A stretch of 64,000 nt of DNA, from positions 62,001 through 126,000 of the forward strand of contig JAKSZP010005270.1 in NCBI GenBank assembly GCA_022478985.1. The letters are read 5' to 3'. Numbering within the stretch: position 1 is the stretch's first letter; each line of letters starts with the position of its first letter. The notes beneath the pieces were generated by a model. The model saw nothing but the letters and a program-made list of their open reading frames with translations. It had not been told where the DNA came from and did no database searches. Below, piece by piece: positions 44,820 to 55,281 of this stretch. The DNA comes from Massospora cicadina (Eukaryota > Entomophthoromycota > Entomophthoromycetes > Entomophthorales > Entomophthoraceae). A program made the translations under genes and the position numbers.

Positions 44820-47140
44820 TCGAGGCTGGTCTTTCTGAAAACCAACCCCAACCCCTCCTCACCCTCTGCCATGGTGGGTTAGCAGTTTCTGCTTCCCACT
44901 TGGTTAGTAGTTTTTATATTGTCATTTTGGGTGTTGTGATTCGTTACTGTCCGTCCCCTGGTCAGCATACCTTGAATAAATTGAGATGTCACAAAACAAA
45001 TTTTCAGATATTGACTATAAACTTAAAAATAATGAAGCAGCAGAGGAAGTATTTGATATGATCTATGATGCTATGAATCGTGATAACTTAATTCCAATGC
45101 TGGAGCAACTCTGGAGAGAGTGCTGCCAAAGCAACCACTTATCTCAGAAAAAACATGAAATTACTTACTAGAACATGGGCTTAACTCAGGTATACTAAAA
45201 ACCTCGCCGTCATCTCCAGTTTTTATTTTTTGAATATATCTTAGAAGAACTAGGTTTGCTACAGCTGACTAATCTGATCTTACTGACGCCAAAGTTTAAG
45301 AAAAGATCAAATTTATTTTTGCAACTGAGCAAAACCTCTTGTTGAGCTAAATGGTGCAGATGAATCAAATGGCTGCCTTACCATTTTGATTACTGATGAG
45401 GCTCACATCTTCTCAAATGGCCCATCCAAAACAAATGCTTCAGCGCTGAATTTGGTTTCCTCAGCTAAGGCTACTGGAAGCCCCAACATTTCACTCGAGT
45501 TAGCCAAGCCAATTGATCTAAAGAGCAAATCTACCCTGTCTACAATATAGTTATTTTTACTATTATTTATCATTATTATATATTATTTACTAATATTTTT
45601 GGATTTTATGCCTGCCATAGAGATTTAAGTTACTTTGAAAGATCTGACATTATCTAAATGTTTTAAAAAGCTACCATCTGACTTCCTCGAAATATTAATG
45701 TAAAGCTATGAAAAAGTTCTCCTGACTTCGCCTACCTGGCAAAGAATTCCCTCCTTTCTCTTTATGACATGAAGTATTTTGAGCTAGATATATCTGCTTT
45801 TGTCTCTTCAACTTTATTCTTGAGCCTCCTCTTGCCAATGTGGGATCCACCTCCACCAAATTGGCAAGTAACCCTATAAGTCCAAATTACTTTGAGATCT
45901 ATGCTCACACATTCAAACCATCCACTAATTCTGAGCATGTCATTGACATCTTAATAATAATGTGATGAGCGTTAGCTCTACTACTGAGCTTTCTCTCAAC
46001 CGTGAGCTCACCCTCAACATTCCCAAAGAGGACGCCAGGTTTTCTCCTCTTGACAAATTGCTTCCTCCATCCCTAAGGAAGATTTTGGACTCAACTGCTG
46101 GGTCAGTTGAAATATTCATATGACTTCTTTATGTGGTTTTAGTCATTTTAATTCTATCCTCCTCTATGTTGTCATTGCTCCTGTCCACCCAAAATGTCAG
46201 AATGCTGCTTACGCTCCTCTGTCCCTTGCCTACCTTGACCCTCAATCTGTCTCCACCAACTGTATTGGCAAAAATATATACCACTTTTGAGAATTTTAAC
46301 GCCAAACTTTATTTTTTAAACTAAGCCAAAGCCAAATCAATTTTCAGTTACTATGCCAAAACTAAAAGCCATTTTAATTTGGTCCTAACAATCAGAATAC
46401 TTTTCCTTTATTTTTGGCTCTTACTTTGGATCTTCCAAATGAAGCCTCCCAATACAAGTTTATATTTACCCATGATGCAACAAGCTTCCATCCTTTAGAA
46501 AATCTTAGCTGTAATATCAGATATTTCCCACCTAGATGTCACGTCAACCAGGCATAGCAACCCAAATGCTTTATTTTGGCTATTTAACAATCATAACCAC
46601 GAAACAAACCTATGCCTCCTGATTCTAGTTCACCTTTGCTAGTCGCCATGGTAAACTTCCATTTATCCGATATTCCATCTGGATGATTGAGTAAACCTTT
46701 GTAAAAATCCCTTGCCAACTCTTTTATCCAGATACTATTAGTTTTAAATCTAAAAGAGATGCCACATCACCCTGTAAGCCTGAGAATACACCTATCCCAA
46801 GCAAGCCTCTCAAGAACCTTTCTTATACTTATAACATGTCCCTTAACCAATATGCTGAAATAAAGAGCCAATACTGAGAAAGTTGAAATGTTAAACTCTT
46901 GGGATCCACGCCTCTTTAAAATCAAGTCAATCAAATAGAACAATATCAGAGTTGATGTCAATGAAAAATTTTGCCATACTACTGGATACCCACATATTGT
47001 GAGATGGCACCAAACCTCATGATCGCCAGGCTGATATCTGATCCAACTGCCTTGTTTTATCGCCCTCATCCCAGCTCTGATAATTTGGGATCCTACCAAG
47101 GCTAGTTGCCCCTGGCGAAATCATGGTCTCCTCTAGTTGA

Positions 47141-47155
47141 GGCTGGAGGGGGATC
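47141..47155 (+). other. Element E polypurine tract
   Basis: GGCTGGAGGGGGATC directly precedes the 3' LTR start TGTTGGGC, the expected plus-strand priming site. Confidence 0.65.
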
Positions 47156-47245
47156 TGTTGGGCTTTGCCCTAGGTTAAGTAAAAACTCAAATTATGATTT
47201 CTGACTTGTTTATTATTTTCCTTGACTTTGATTTACTTTAATTAT

Positions 47246-47860
47246 TGTCACAGACGGGTTTGCACCAATATTTCACGAGGAAATCGGGAAGTAAGAGCCT
47301 CATAGCTAACCATACTAGGGACCAGCCTGCTGGGGCCAATCACCAAACCCATCTGCCAAGTTTCATTGTTGCCATGCATTCTCGCATCTCTGTCAACATG
47401 CTCCAGGAGAGAGCTGAGAACCACGCCAACGTCATGCCAAGCTCTCCAGTGGAGCTCATGTCTTCAACTTAATATTTTAAACTAAAATATTATTTTATGT
47501 ATGCAAGCAATTCCTCATTGAATTTTTGGGGGTTTTGTAGAAGACTCAACTGGCCATTCAGGCCAGCCCATCCCCTAATAAACTTTACTTTGCCAGTATT
47601 GAATAAGCTTTCTCCTACGCCAGGCTCTCCCAAACTGTCCAGCACATCACATGCAAAGATTCCCCATCTCACTGAATCATCATCCACGCAGCTCATAAGT
47701 CTGACTTCTATCAACTTGGATGCAATTTGGCTTCATACAGTCGAATTTTTTCAGCTCAAATTCCCTCAAATTTTAGTTCCTTCCTATAAATCCAATATTT
47801 GGATCCAGTACTGACTGATCTGAAGCAATGTACATATCAGGTGCAAACTAATCCGTTACA
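47246..47860 (-). repeat. TRIM-like element left LTR
   Basis: 615 bp, TGTCACAGACGGG.. to ..ATCCGTTACA. It aligns along its full length with the right LTR. Open frames within it repeat in the partner LTR and are not genes. Confidence 0.85.
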
Positions 47861-48555
47861 TCACCACCCTGTGAAACCCAAAACTATTGGACCATCCCCG
47901 GGCACTGTGCGCCATCTTCTCCCATTTGCCACGCCTTCTCCTCCTCCAGATAACCTTTCCACTTTGCTCGCACTTGCAGCTGGCCCTTTATACATCTCCA
48001 AAGCTCCAGATCCAGCACTCTTCATTGATCTGCCTGTCACTTCTGGTGGGTCACCACCCACTCCAAACTTCCCCATAGCTTTTCCTTAATATCTGCCATG
48101 GCGTGTGCCATCTCATCCGCCCCCTGGTACACTCCATCCATGGCTCCTCCAGACGCTCTTTGTGGATCCGCCTGTTGCTTCTGTCAGGCCACTGCCTGCT
48201 CCGCACTTCCCCCATAGATTTTCCTTGATATCTGCCATGGAATGTGTTATCTCATCCGCCCCCTGGTACACTCCATCCACAGCTCCTTTAGACACTTGAG
48301 CCAACCACACTTGACACTGAACTTGCAACACCTCCTGATAAACTTCATCCAACGCCTTCATGGGCACAACAGCACGCCCTTTAGGAAACTCAGATATTTC
48401 ATGGCTCTCCACTACTTCCATGGGTCTCGCCCCCCATATCTGGACTACCATCACCTCTTTATAAACCACATACAACCATTCCTCCCCTTCTGGAGCCTCC
48501 ACCTCCTCTCGAGGCCGCCCCAATATTGACCAAAATGTTTTTTTGTTGAGTCTAA
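47861..48555 (-). pseudogene. TRIM-like internal region with repeat-containing ORF
   Basis: The minus frame at 48113-48733 is 206 residues. Its internal part reads SILGRPREEVEAPEGEEWLY, FPKGRAVVPMKALDEVYQEV and GVYQGADEITHSMADIKENL. The last motif recurs 139 bp further on as GVYQGADEMAHAMADIKEKL, in a shifted continuation. The frame starts in the right LTR, so the real start is unclear. No known family is recognised; it could be a gag fragment. Confidence 0.45.
48000..48275. repeat. 139-bp tandem duplication inside the TRIM-like element
   Basis: Two adjacent units are in register, marked by TTCCTTAATATCTGCCATGG near 48081 and TTCCTTGATATCTGCCATGG near 48221, and by ATCCGCCCCCTGGTACACTC in both. 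The period is 139 or 140 bp. Unit edges are approximate. Confidence 0.75.
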
Positions 48556-49172
48556 TGTCACAGACGGGTTTGCACCAATATTCTACAAGGAAATTTGGAA
48601 GTAAGAGTCTCATAGCTAACATACTAGGGACCAGCCTACCAGGGTCAATCCCCAAACCCATCCACCAAGTTTTATCATTGCCACGCATTCTTGCATCTCT
48701 GTCCACATGCTCCAGAAGAGAGCCAAGAACCACGCCAATGCTACGCCAAGCTCGCCAGTGGAGCTCATGTCTTTGATCTGATATATTATTAAAAATAAAA
48801 TATTATTTTTGTATTAAAGCAATTATTTATTGAATTTTTGGGGGTTTTGTAGAAGACTCAACTGGCCATTCAGGCCAATCCATCCTCTAATAATAGTACT
48901 TTGCCAGTATTGAATAATCTTTCTCCTATGCCAGGCTCTCCTGAACTGTCCAGCACATCACATGCAAAGATTCCCCATCCCACTGAATCATCATCAATGC
49001 CGCTCATAAGTCTAACTTCATATTGTCTTGTATGCAATTTGGCATCAGACAGTCAAATTCCACCATCTCTGATTCCCTCAAATTCGAGTTCCTTCCTATA
49101 AATTCAATATTTAGATCCAGTACGGACTGATCCAAAGCAATGTACAGATCAGGTGCAACATGATCAGTTACT
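48556..49172 (-). repeat. TRIM-like element right LTR
   Basis: 617 bp, TGTCACAGACGGG.. to ..GATCAGTTACT, followed by TSD attat at 49173-49177. The terminal CA has changed to CT. Confidence 0.85.
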
Positions 49173-51088
49173 ATTATCAGTATAATTATCTTCCAATGCT
49201 TTTCAGGGCTACATCCCAAAAACATTTTTAATAAATTTCAATTGACGCTTTCATGGGTTTAAGTCTAGGAAGCATTATTACTATTCTGTCAATTGATGGT
49301 TTATCAGGACTAATAATCAAAAAATTATTAAAATTTTGACTAATGTTCTTATATAGCTCTTTGATCATTTGCTTGTTTATTGTATATCCTGCCATTATAA
49401 ACAGGAAGAATTTGGCTGAAATATCCTTGGTTTTTGCAAGTGTCTTAATGTATATTGACCGTTTGAAAGTTCACTCAGATTGACTAAATTTAATTGACTC
49501 ATTTGGTCTTCAAAAGCTTAAATTTCCTTATGGATTTGGGAACTTCTAATGACACAGGCAAAGGTACAAGCTGGTGATTTCCTCCTAACAGCTTGTTGAC
49601 ACTCTCATAAGAACCAAAAATGATATAATAACCGGATTAAAAAACTTAAAAGAATATTATTCCTATTAGAAGATATGACTTGATAATTTACTTGGCCTGA
49701 CACTGGTAGATTATACTCTAGGTCATCTATTGGCCATACTTCAAGAAAGTGATTTTCCACAAATATCATTTTCTAACTCAGGTCAACCCAAGAGTTGATA
49801 CAACAATGACATTTTATTAGGTCTATTGGTGGCGGAATATTCTCACTTGGGAAGGTTTCAGGCACATAAATTGCAACATAAATCTACAAAATGTCCAAAG
49901 ACCAGCCCAAATTGAGTTTCACCATACAGCTGACATTTACGATTATTAGGAAAATCAGCATTGATTCCGGTTTAATGATGTACCCCCAAATTATAAAGTT
50001 GGAAGGCTTTTTGTTAGCACTAGGTACTCCCTTATGGGCTGTCCATGTACAAGTGCTATCTTGTCAATTTCAAGTTTGATATACAAATTTTTAATGATAG
50101 GGTAGAAAGATAGTTTACAATAATATGAGGTGCAAACTATATGTGACGTTCTCCCATAGGATTATTTAGCTTAATTGTGTTCAAATCCAGGCATTTACTT
50201 CAGTCTTAGATAAATTAAATCAATGGTTAATCTAAAAGGGTTGCCAATCCAACTTTAGGGTAATCAGCCAGAATTGGTGAGTTTTAAGGGTAAATATTGA
50301 GTTAACAATCAAAAACTAACTGTTTTATCAGGCCTAAAACCCAAAATCTTTTTTTAGGTTTCTATTTTGAAAACTGAGCGATTCCCTCATTAACGCCAAG
50401 CTTACCAAGCGAATTTTGGATAAATTGCTTCAATATGTTCTCCACTGACTGATGAGAGGGAAGAATGCCTGAACTAAAATATTATCATCTTGATACTAAG
50501 AATGAAGTTATATTCTGTGCTTGACTATTTTATTCACTCCATTAATTACTTTATGCCACATTATATTTTACTACCTATTGGCTTACTAATGGCAGATAGT
50601 GGATACCACTTAACTGTCTTACTATATTTGATCTCAGTCCAGCCTTCAAAAATGAATCCTGATTTACACCATATCTGAACCTGGACTATTCCACCACCTC
50701 TTGCATTCCTAAAATTTTTTTCATTATCACATGTGGTATTTTCCTATCACTTACCACATTACTGGTTTTGTCATGGTACTTTGTATCGTACTATCTTATT
50801 ACTTTATATTATTCCATATTTAATCTATATTTTATAGTGTAGTTTACATTTTTTGCATAGTCTCAGCAATAGCTTTAGCAGTTGAAACTTGGGATAGTTG
50901 TCATATACATAAACCCTATTGAATAAAGGTGTCTATCCATTGTCTCTCAGAATCCATTGCGCCAATAAGTTTCTTCTTGAAGAGAGTTAGAATATCAAAT
51001 CAGCTATATCCCATCCAAGTTGTCCAACACAGGAAAATCTGAGTACCCAAATAAATTAGATATAGCTTTCAAATACTAAAGAGCTGAG

Positions 51089-51290
51089 AATGGCATTCGC
51101 TTTTTTACAAGTTATGCAAGTGTCTAAGAATTCCACTAAAGAGTTCAGTATTCCTTCCCAAATAGTATTAGTCCTTGATCCTTTGATATTTTCTTTCTGG
51201 TTCCTCTATTTTTTAAGGTATCGTGGGCTTCCATTATAAATGGTACCTGTTACAAAAGTCGCAAGTGTGAAAATTAGCTCAGTGGTGTCA
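51089..51290 (-). pseudogene. Gypsy-6 continuation (integrase zinc-finger region)
   Basis: A block with CAAGTTATGCAAGTGTC and TCCCAAATAGTATTAGTCC matches Gypsy-2 at about 19083-19160. Together with 39420-39462 it reconstructs the Gypsy-6 integrase on both sides of Element E. The right boundary against the Gypsy-4 LTR is approximate. Confidence 0.6.
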
Positions 51291-52039
51291 TATTTCCATC
51301 ACATAGGCTAAACACGCCAAATACAGGATTCTGTATTAGGACAGTAACCTTGACAAAAATTTTATAGAAAACATAATATTCAGAAATTGGGTTTTATATT
51401 TGGACAAAATAAGGGAGCACACTGTAGTATTAAATATTGCCAGTGGTCCAGAGCTTGCTAATAGTACTTTTTATAGATTTTCTCTCTCAGCTTATCCAGG
51501 AAAAGATCGTTTTATCATGGACAATCCTCTTCAGATATGCATTCTATACCAAGATCTTAAGGGTCCTTTCCATGGTTACTAAGCAGCATCTCTGAATTTC
51601 AGGTTAAAATTTAATATCTAAATTGAATCAGAAAGTCAATAACTAAGGTCGAGGCATTGAATAAAAGGACTAAAATACGCTGGACATAGTCAAATTACCA
51701 GGTAACCGCCCTAATATAAATAGGACCTTATTGCTAATGGTTCTACGCTGTTATGGGAGCTGTTTAGAATTTTATGCTAAAATAAAATAGGAGGTGATAT
51801 AGGGTTCAAGGCTACAGCGTCAGATGCCAATAAACTTAGGGAATGAGAGATGCGCTGGCAGGGTTTTATATGTTTGTTTAATATTAAATTAATACTTTAG
51901 GCCACTACATATAGAAGCTGGGGCCGCACGTCATAGTATCTACTATACTGATCAAATCTGTTATCAATTTATTAATTATAGTATGAAGTAAATTTAGAAA
52001 ATATTATCCAGATGGTTGGTCAAACCCAATTACAATCTT

Positions 52040-53180
52040 TATCCCACTTGACCAAACGTAGGGCAACAAAGATGTATGTGGGTCAACTGACTCATTGAGA
52101 TATTGGGGTCGTTGGCCCAGAACTCTGCTGAAATTTCACGAATTTTGCGTGCACCTGGTTGGTAAGGTGACCCTTAACAGAATTCTTCAGAGTGTATGCA
52201 TCTTTAGCTGTCTTCTCAATAATCTTATAGACCCCTTCCATGTATGATTCAGCTTTCTAGTTTGTCTGAATCCATGGTTATCATGATATAAAACGAGTTC
52301 CCCTACAGTGAAGTGGGGTAATAGCCACCGTTCTACATTATCCTGTACATGAAATTTTATTATCTAAGAAGCATAAAGGAGTATGAAGCGCTTTGTAGCT
52401 GGATTAAACTTTGCACCAGCATTTCCAAATATTTCGTGTGGGTCATGGTTTCTTGACTGACACAAGAAATAATATTGGGGGAAGCGCTTATTGCTTTTTA
52501 TAAGGTAAAGCAAATGTGGAATGCCCTGAGGCCAAATGGTATTATATATTATAAGCTTAAACAACAGAAGGTAAGAAAAGGTTCCATCTGGATGCCTTGC
52601 TGTAATTATCTTACGCAAAATTTAACAAGTGTATCATTCACTCATTTGATGGTGCAATTGGTCTCAAGATGCTAGGGCGTAGACAATATCCTGTGTATAC
52701 CCATTAAATCACCAATCTTGGAAATAATGTGAGATGTGAAATTGATCTCGTTATTCATCAGCAGAAACTGAGGGCAACCATGTTAATGAATAATATCTTC
52801 CAATAAAAATTTAGCTAATACTGTGGCGCCTAGATTCTGGACCGCTTTGGTCTCCACCCACTTGGTGAGATAATTGATGACCACAATTATATCTTTAAAT
52901 TAACCCAAAGCGTTTGCTAGAGGGCCCACAATGTATATTAAAATGATTTTAAGCGAATATGGGTTTAACAAGGTGATAAGAGGTGTTTTCTAATAGGGCC
53001 CATCCACTTGGCATCCCTTACAACAATGGAAGGTCTCATGAATGTCAAAATTCATAGTTACCCAATAATGATTCTGTTTCAATAACTCAAACGATTTTTT
53101 GGAACCCCATGACCCATCGCCTTGTGGGACCCAAAAATATCATTCCACTATGCTGTCTGGGGCATCCAATTTTGTTGAAT
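52040..53180 (-). pseudogene. Gypsy-4 integrase remnant
   Basis: Collinear with the Gypsy-1 integrase on the minus strand; the core segment near 52840-52900 corresponds to T-x-W-V-E-T-K-A-V-x-N and the zinc-finger region to 53000-53110. Frames are short. Confidence 0.55.
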
Positions 53181-54600
53181 GTTGTCTATTTTATAAAGCT
53201 TATTATTTTAACAACAGTATACATCTTTAATTTTTCCAAGGAGCGCTGAACATCCGTTGGTTTGTTGTCATAGTTTTGGTTTAGCATTTTGTCAAATAAT
53301 TCATTGGCCACATCAGCCACTAAGGCCACCATGGGTAATTTGTATAAACTGTCAGCTTTTGATGCTTGACGCTGGGTCAATGCTGACTTTTAAAGTCATA
53401 AGACAGCAATTATAAAGTCCAATAAGACAGTCACCCTTTCGGTTTTTTCAGATTCTGTAATTACTAGAGGAGAGGAGTGATCAATTACTACAGTGAAATG
53501 CACTCATTGATGTAAACCCAGAATTTTTACAAGCATAGATAACATCCAGGATCTCCTTCTCAGTTACTGTATAGTTTCATTAAGGAACATCTAATGTCCG
53601 ACTACAAAAAGAAACTAAGTGTTCAAATCTGTCAGAAAATAATTAGATAACATTATCCCTAACGGCAGTGAGAGAATCGTCTGTATGACAAATAAATAGT
53701 TAATCAAAATTAGGGTACACAACTGCGGTGTGTGGATAAAGAAAAAGCCAGAGTTTATTAAAAGCTATCTGACTGTTCCCAGTCCACTTAAAAGGTACTC
53801 CATTATTGAGGAGGTGAAATACTGTCTCATCTATTTTGCTGAAAATTTTTTACAAACCAGCGGAAGTAGCTGATCATTCCAAGGAAAACTTGAATGATGC
53901 ACCTGATACTCAGTCATGCCATGCATCCAATTGGTTCAAACTTTGCCATCTGGGGCCGCAAGCTGTGTTTATCAAGGATGAAACCCAAATATTTCAGCCA
54001 ACCGCGGAAAACATTACACTTACATGGCTTGATCTTAGGATTAACCTTATTCAGTGGCGGAAAACTTCCTCAAGGTTTTACAGATGATCTGTAAACGTTT
54101 TGAAAAACGTTGAAATCATCTAAATAAACTAGGACGCAGGAAATTTTTAAATTGCAGCATGATATCCTTAAACCGCTGAAAGGTTGTGTGGGAATTGCAC
54201 AGCCCCTGAGGCTTTTTCATAGGCTTGTAGAGGACCTGAACTGTAATAATGACGCATTTTCATGATCCTGCTTTTTCAGCTATATCTGCCAATAATCTGA
54301 AATTAGATCAATAGCAGAAAAAATTGCGCTCTGTCCAAGCAGTCTAGCGCATCATCAATCTGTGGTAAAGGATAAAAGTTATATTTGTTAATACTATTAA
54401 GCTTCTGATAGTCTATTATCACACGGTTAAAACTGTCCTTTTTATTGACAAGCAACACAGGGGAGGACACAGGACTCTTAGAGGGCAAAGATATTCCATA
54501 ATGCACAAGCTGATTAATTCCAGCATTAAAGTTTTCGTATGTTGCATTGAGACGCCTAATTGGAAGGATGTGTATCAACAGATGATTACCAGTTCATGCA
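53181..54600 (-). pseudogene. Gypsy-4 RNase H and reverse transcriptase remnants
   Basis: The minus frame at 54303-54578 reads YGISLPSKSPVSSPVLLVNK, RVIIDYQKLNSINKYNFYPL and IDDALDCLDRAQFFL. An intact Y-L-D-D is encoded at 54115-54126 in another frame. Sequence to the left (53181-53900) corresponds to RNase H by collinearity with Gypsy-2. Stops and shifts are numerous. Confidence 0.75.
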
Positions 54601-55281
54601 GTGTAGCACATCTTGTGCACAACCAAATCACAGTCATCTATTGCAGAAATAATACTATATTTTTTTAAAAAGTTAGTTATTGGTTCTCTCTTTCTCAGTT
54701 AACCCATAGAGGCTTTCCCAAGTTATTAATGAGAAAATTATATTGCTCAGTACTTTCATTAAGCCCTAATTAATCAAATTGACCAAACTTATAAGCGTTC
54801 TGATCTTATTCAACTGGTAGCAGGTGTACAAACGCAACCAGTCAATGTCAATGGATCTAAACAGGGTATGCGTATTAATTAGCTACCAGTACTTGAATTT
54901 TACCATGGTCAGGAAAAATAATGCCTAGCGTGGTGATAAAAATCCAATTAGTATGACAAAACAGCGTGAAAATTTCGCCATAGAATTTTGAGTGAATTTT
55001 AAAACCAATTTAAGTCTTTACAATGACTTGTTGAACCCACCAAAATGGTCAGGCTATGATTAGTGCATAGTGGAATACCCTTATATTTCATAATCTGGTT
55101 AAGTAACAAATGGGTACGGCCATGCAGTCACTGATTGACGTTTTACACTATGACATCCTCAAAACATGATTAACAACTCCCTGACTTTTAGGCGTAGAGG
55201 CCTCACCCTTCCTGGTAGTAAATTAGCGAAAGTATTTGCCCCCTTATCTCTAGTGTGTTTTATTTAAAAATCAGCTTTGAC
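54601..55281 (-). pseudogene. Gypsy-4 protease/spacer remnant
   Basis: Collinear with Gypsy-1 13030-13560, for example ATTTTACCATGGTCAGGAA near 54897 against ATTTCGCCATGGTCAGGAA near 13296. It has no readable active site and ends where the Gypsy-5 LTR begins. Confidence 0.5.

Larger units (their letters stand above)
43091..44984 (+). mobile_element. gag-only non-LTR element G-B, full length
   Basis: This 1894-bp element has perfect 14-bp TSDs gatgtcacaaaaca at 43077-43090 and 44985-44998. The 5' hairpin GCTCAAAGTCACTTTTGAGC (43108-43127) has a perfect 7-bp stem. The 3' end is the shared tail TACTGTCCGTCCCCTGGTCA..GCATACCTTGAATAAATT (44945-44984) with no poly(A). It is very similar to G-A over its entire length, so these two are probably recent relative to the rest. 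No endonuclease or RT is present. Confidence 0.92.
43078..47105 (+). pseudogene. Element E internal coding region (gag-like, unrecognised)
   Basis: The start codon lies at 43078 in the TSD of element G-B. Beyond that insertion the frame resumes at 44986 as MSQNKFSDIDYKLKNNEAAE and EEVFDMIYDAMNRDNLIPML, 62 residues to a stop. Codon-like sequence continues in shifted frames to about 47100 (for example ELSLNRELTLNIPKEDARFS near 45985 and NLSYTYNMSLNQYAEIKSQY near 46815). I recognise no zinc knuckle, RT or integrase motif. Its position right after the primer-binding site suggests a gag. A TATA-like TATAAAAACTGC lies upstream at about 43040. Confidence 0.5.
47246..49172 (-). mobile_element. short non-autonomous LTR element (TRIM-like)
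   Basis: LTRs at 47246-47860 (615 bp) and 48556-49172 (617 bp) flank a 695-bp internal region, with a perfect 5-bp TSD attat at 47241-47245 and 49173-49177. LTRs start TGTCACAGACG; the first ends ..CCGTTACA and the second ..CAGTTACT. A minus orientation is suggested by an open frame (48113-48733) that enters the internal region from the right LTR, and by a purine-rich stretch next to the left LTR. No protease, RT or integrase fits in this length. A clear primer-binding site was not found; TGGTCAATATTGGGG lies 19 nt inside on the minus strand. Confidence 0.85.
39463..51088 (+). mobile_element. Element E, long-LTR element without recognised pol, heavily nested
   Basis: A plus-strand LTR element has 5' LTR 39463-42747, primer-binding site 42751-42768, a roughly 2.5-kb internal region once the G-B insertion is removed, a polypurine tract at 47141-47155 and 3' LTR 47156-51088. 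Both LTRs begin TGTTGGGCTT and end ..GAGCTGAG-like. I could read no RT, RNase H or integrase motif in the internal region, so it looks non-autonomous (LARD-like or gag-only). It hosts SINE-C and G-C in the 5' LTR, G-B at its start codon and the TRIM-like element in the 3' LTR. It sits within Gypsy-6. A TSD was not found. Confidence 0.75.
47156..51088 (+). repeat. Element E 3' LTR (interrupted)
   Basis: Own sequence is 47156-47245 and 49178-51088, with the TRIM-like element between. It starts TGTTGGGCTTTGCCCTAGG and is recognisably collinear with the 5' LTR, for example CCTCATTAACGCCAAGC near 50390, ACTACCTATTGGCTTAC near 50569 and GTCTCAGCAATAGC near 50861. The alignment stops at about 51088, where Gypsy-6 integrase sequence resumes. 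Confidence 0.7.
51290..55281 (-). mobile_element. Gypsy-4, partial (3' LTR to protease)
   Basis: A minus-strand Gypsy element of the Gypsy-1 family has LTR about 51290-52035 (block AGCACACTGTAGTAT, end ..CCAATTACAA) and an internal region opening CACTTGACCAAAC. Integrase, RNase H and RT follow to the right. It is cut off at 55281 by Gypsy-5, and no 5' LTR is in the window. Confidence 0.7.

Noticed and set aside
47245..47472. 75-aa frame MSQTGLHQYFTRKSGSK, repeated at 48543-48776
   Set aside because: Both copies are the same position in the two LTRs of the TRIM-like element; the apparent protein repeat is just the LTR repeat.
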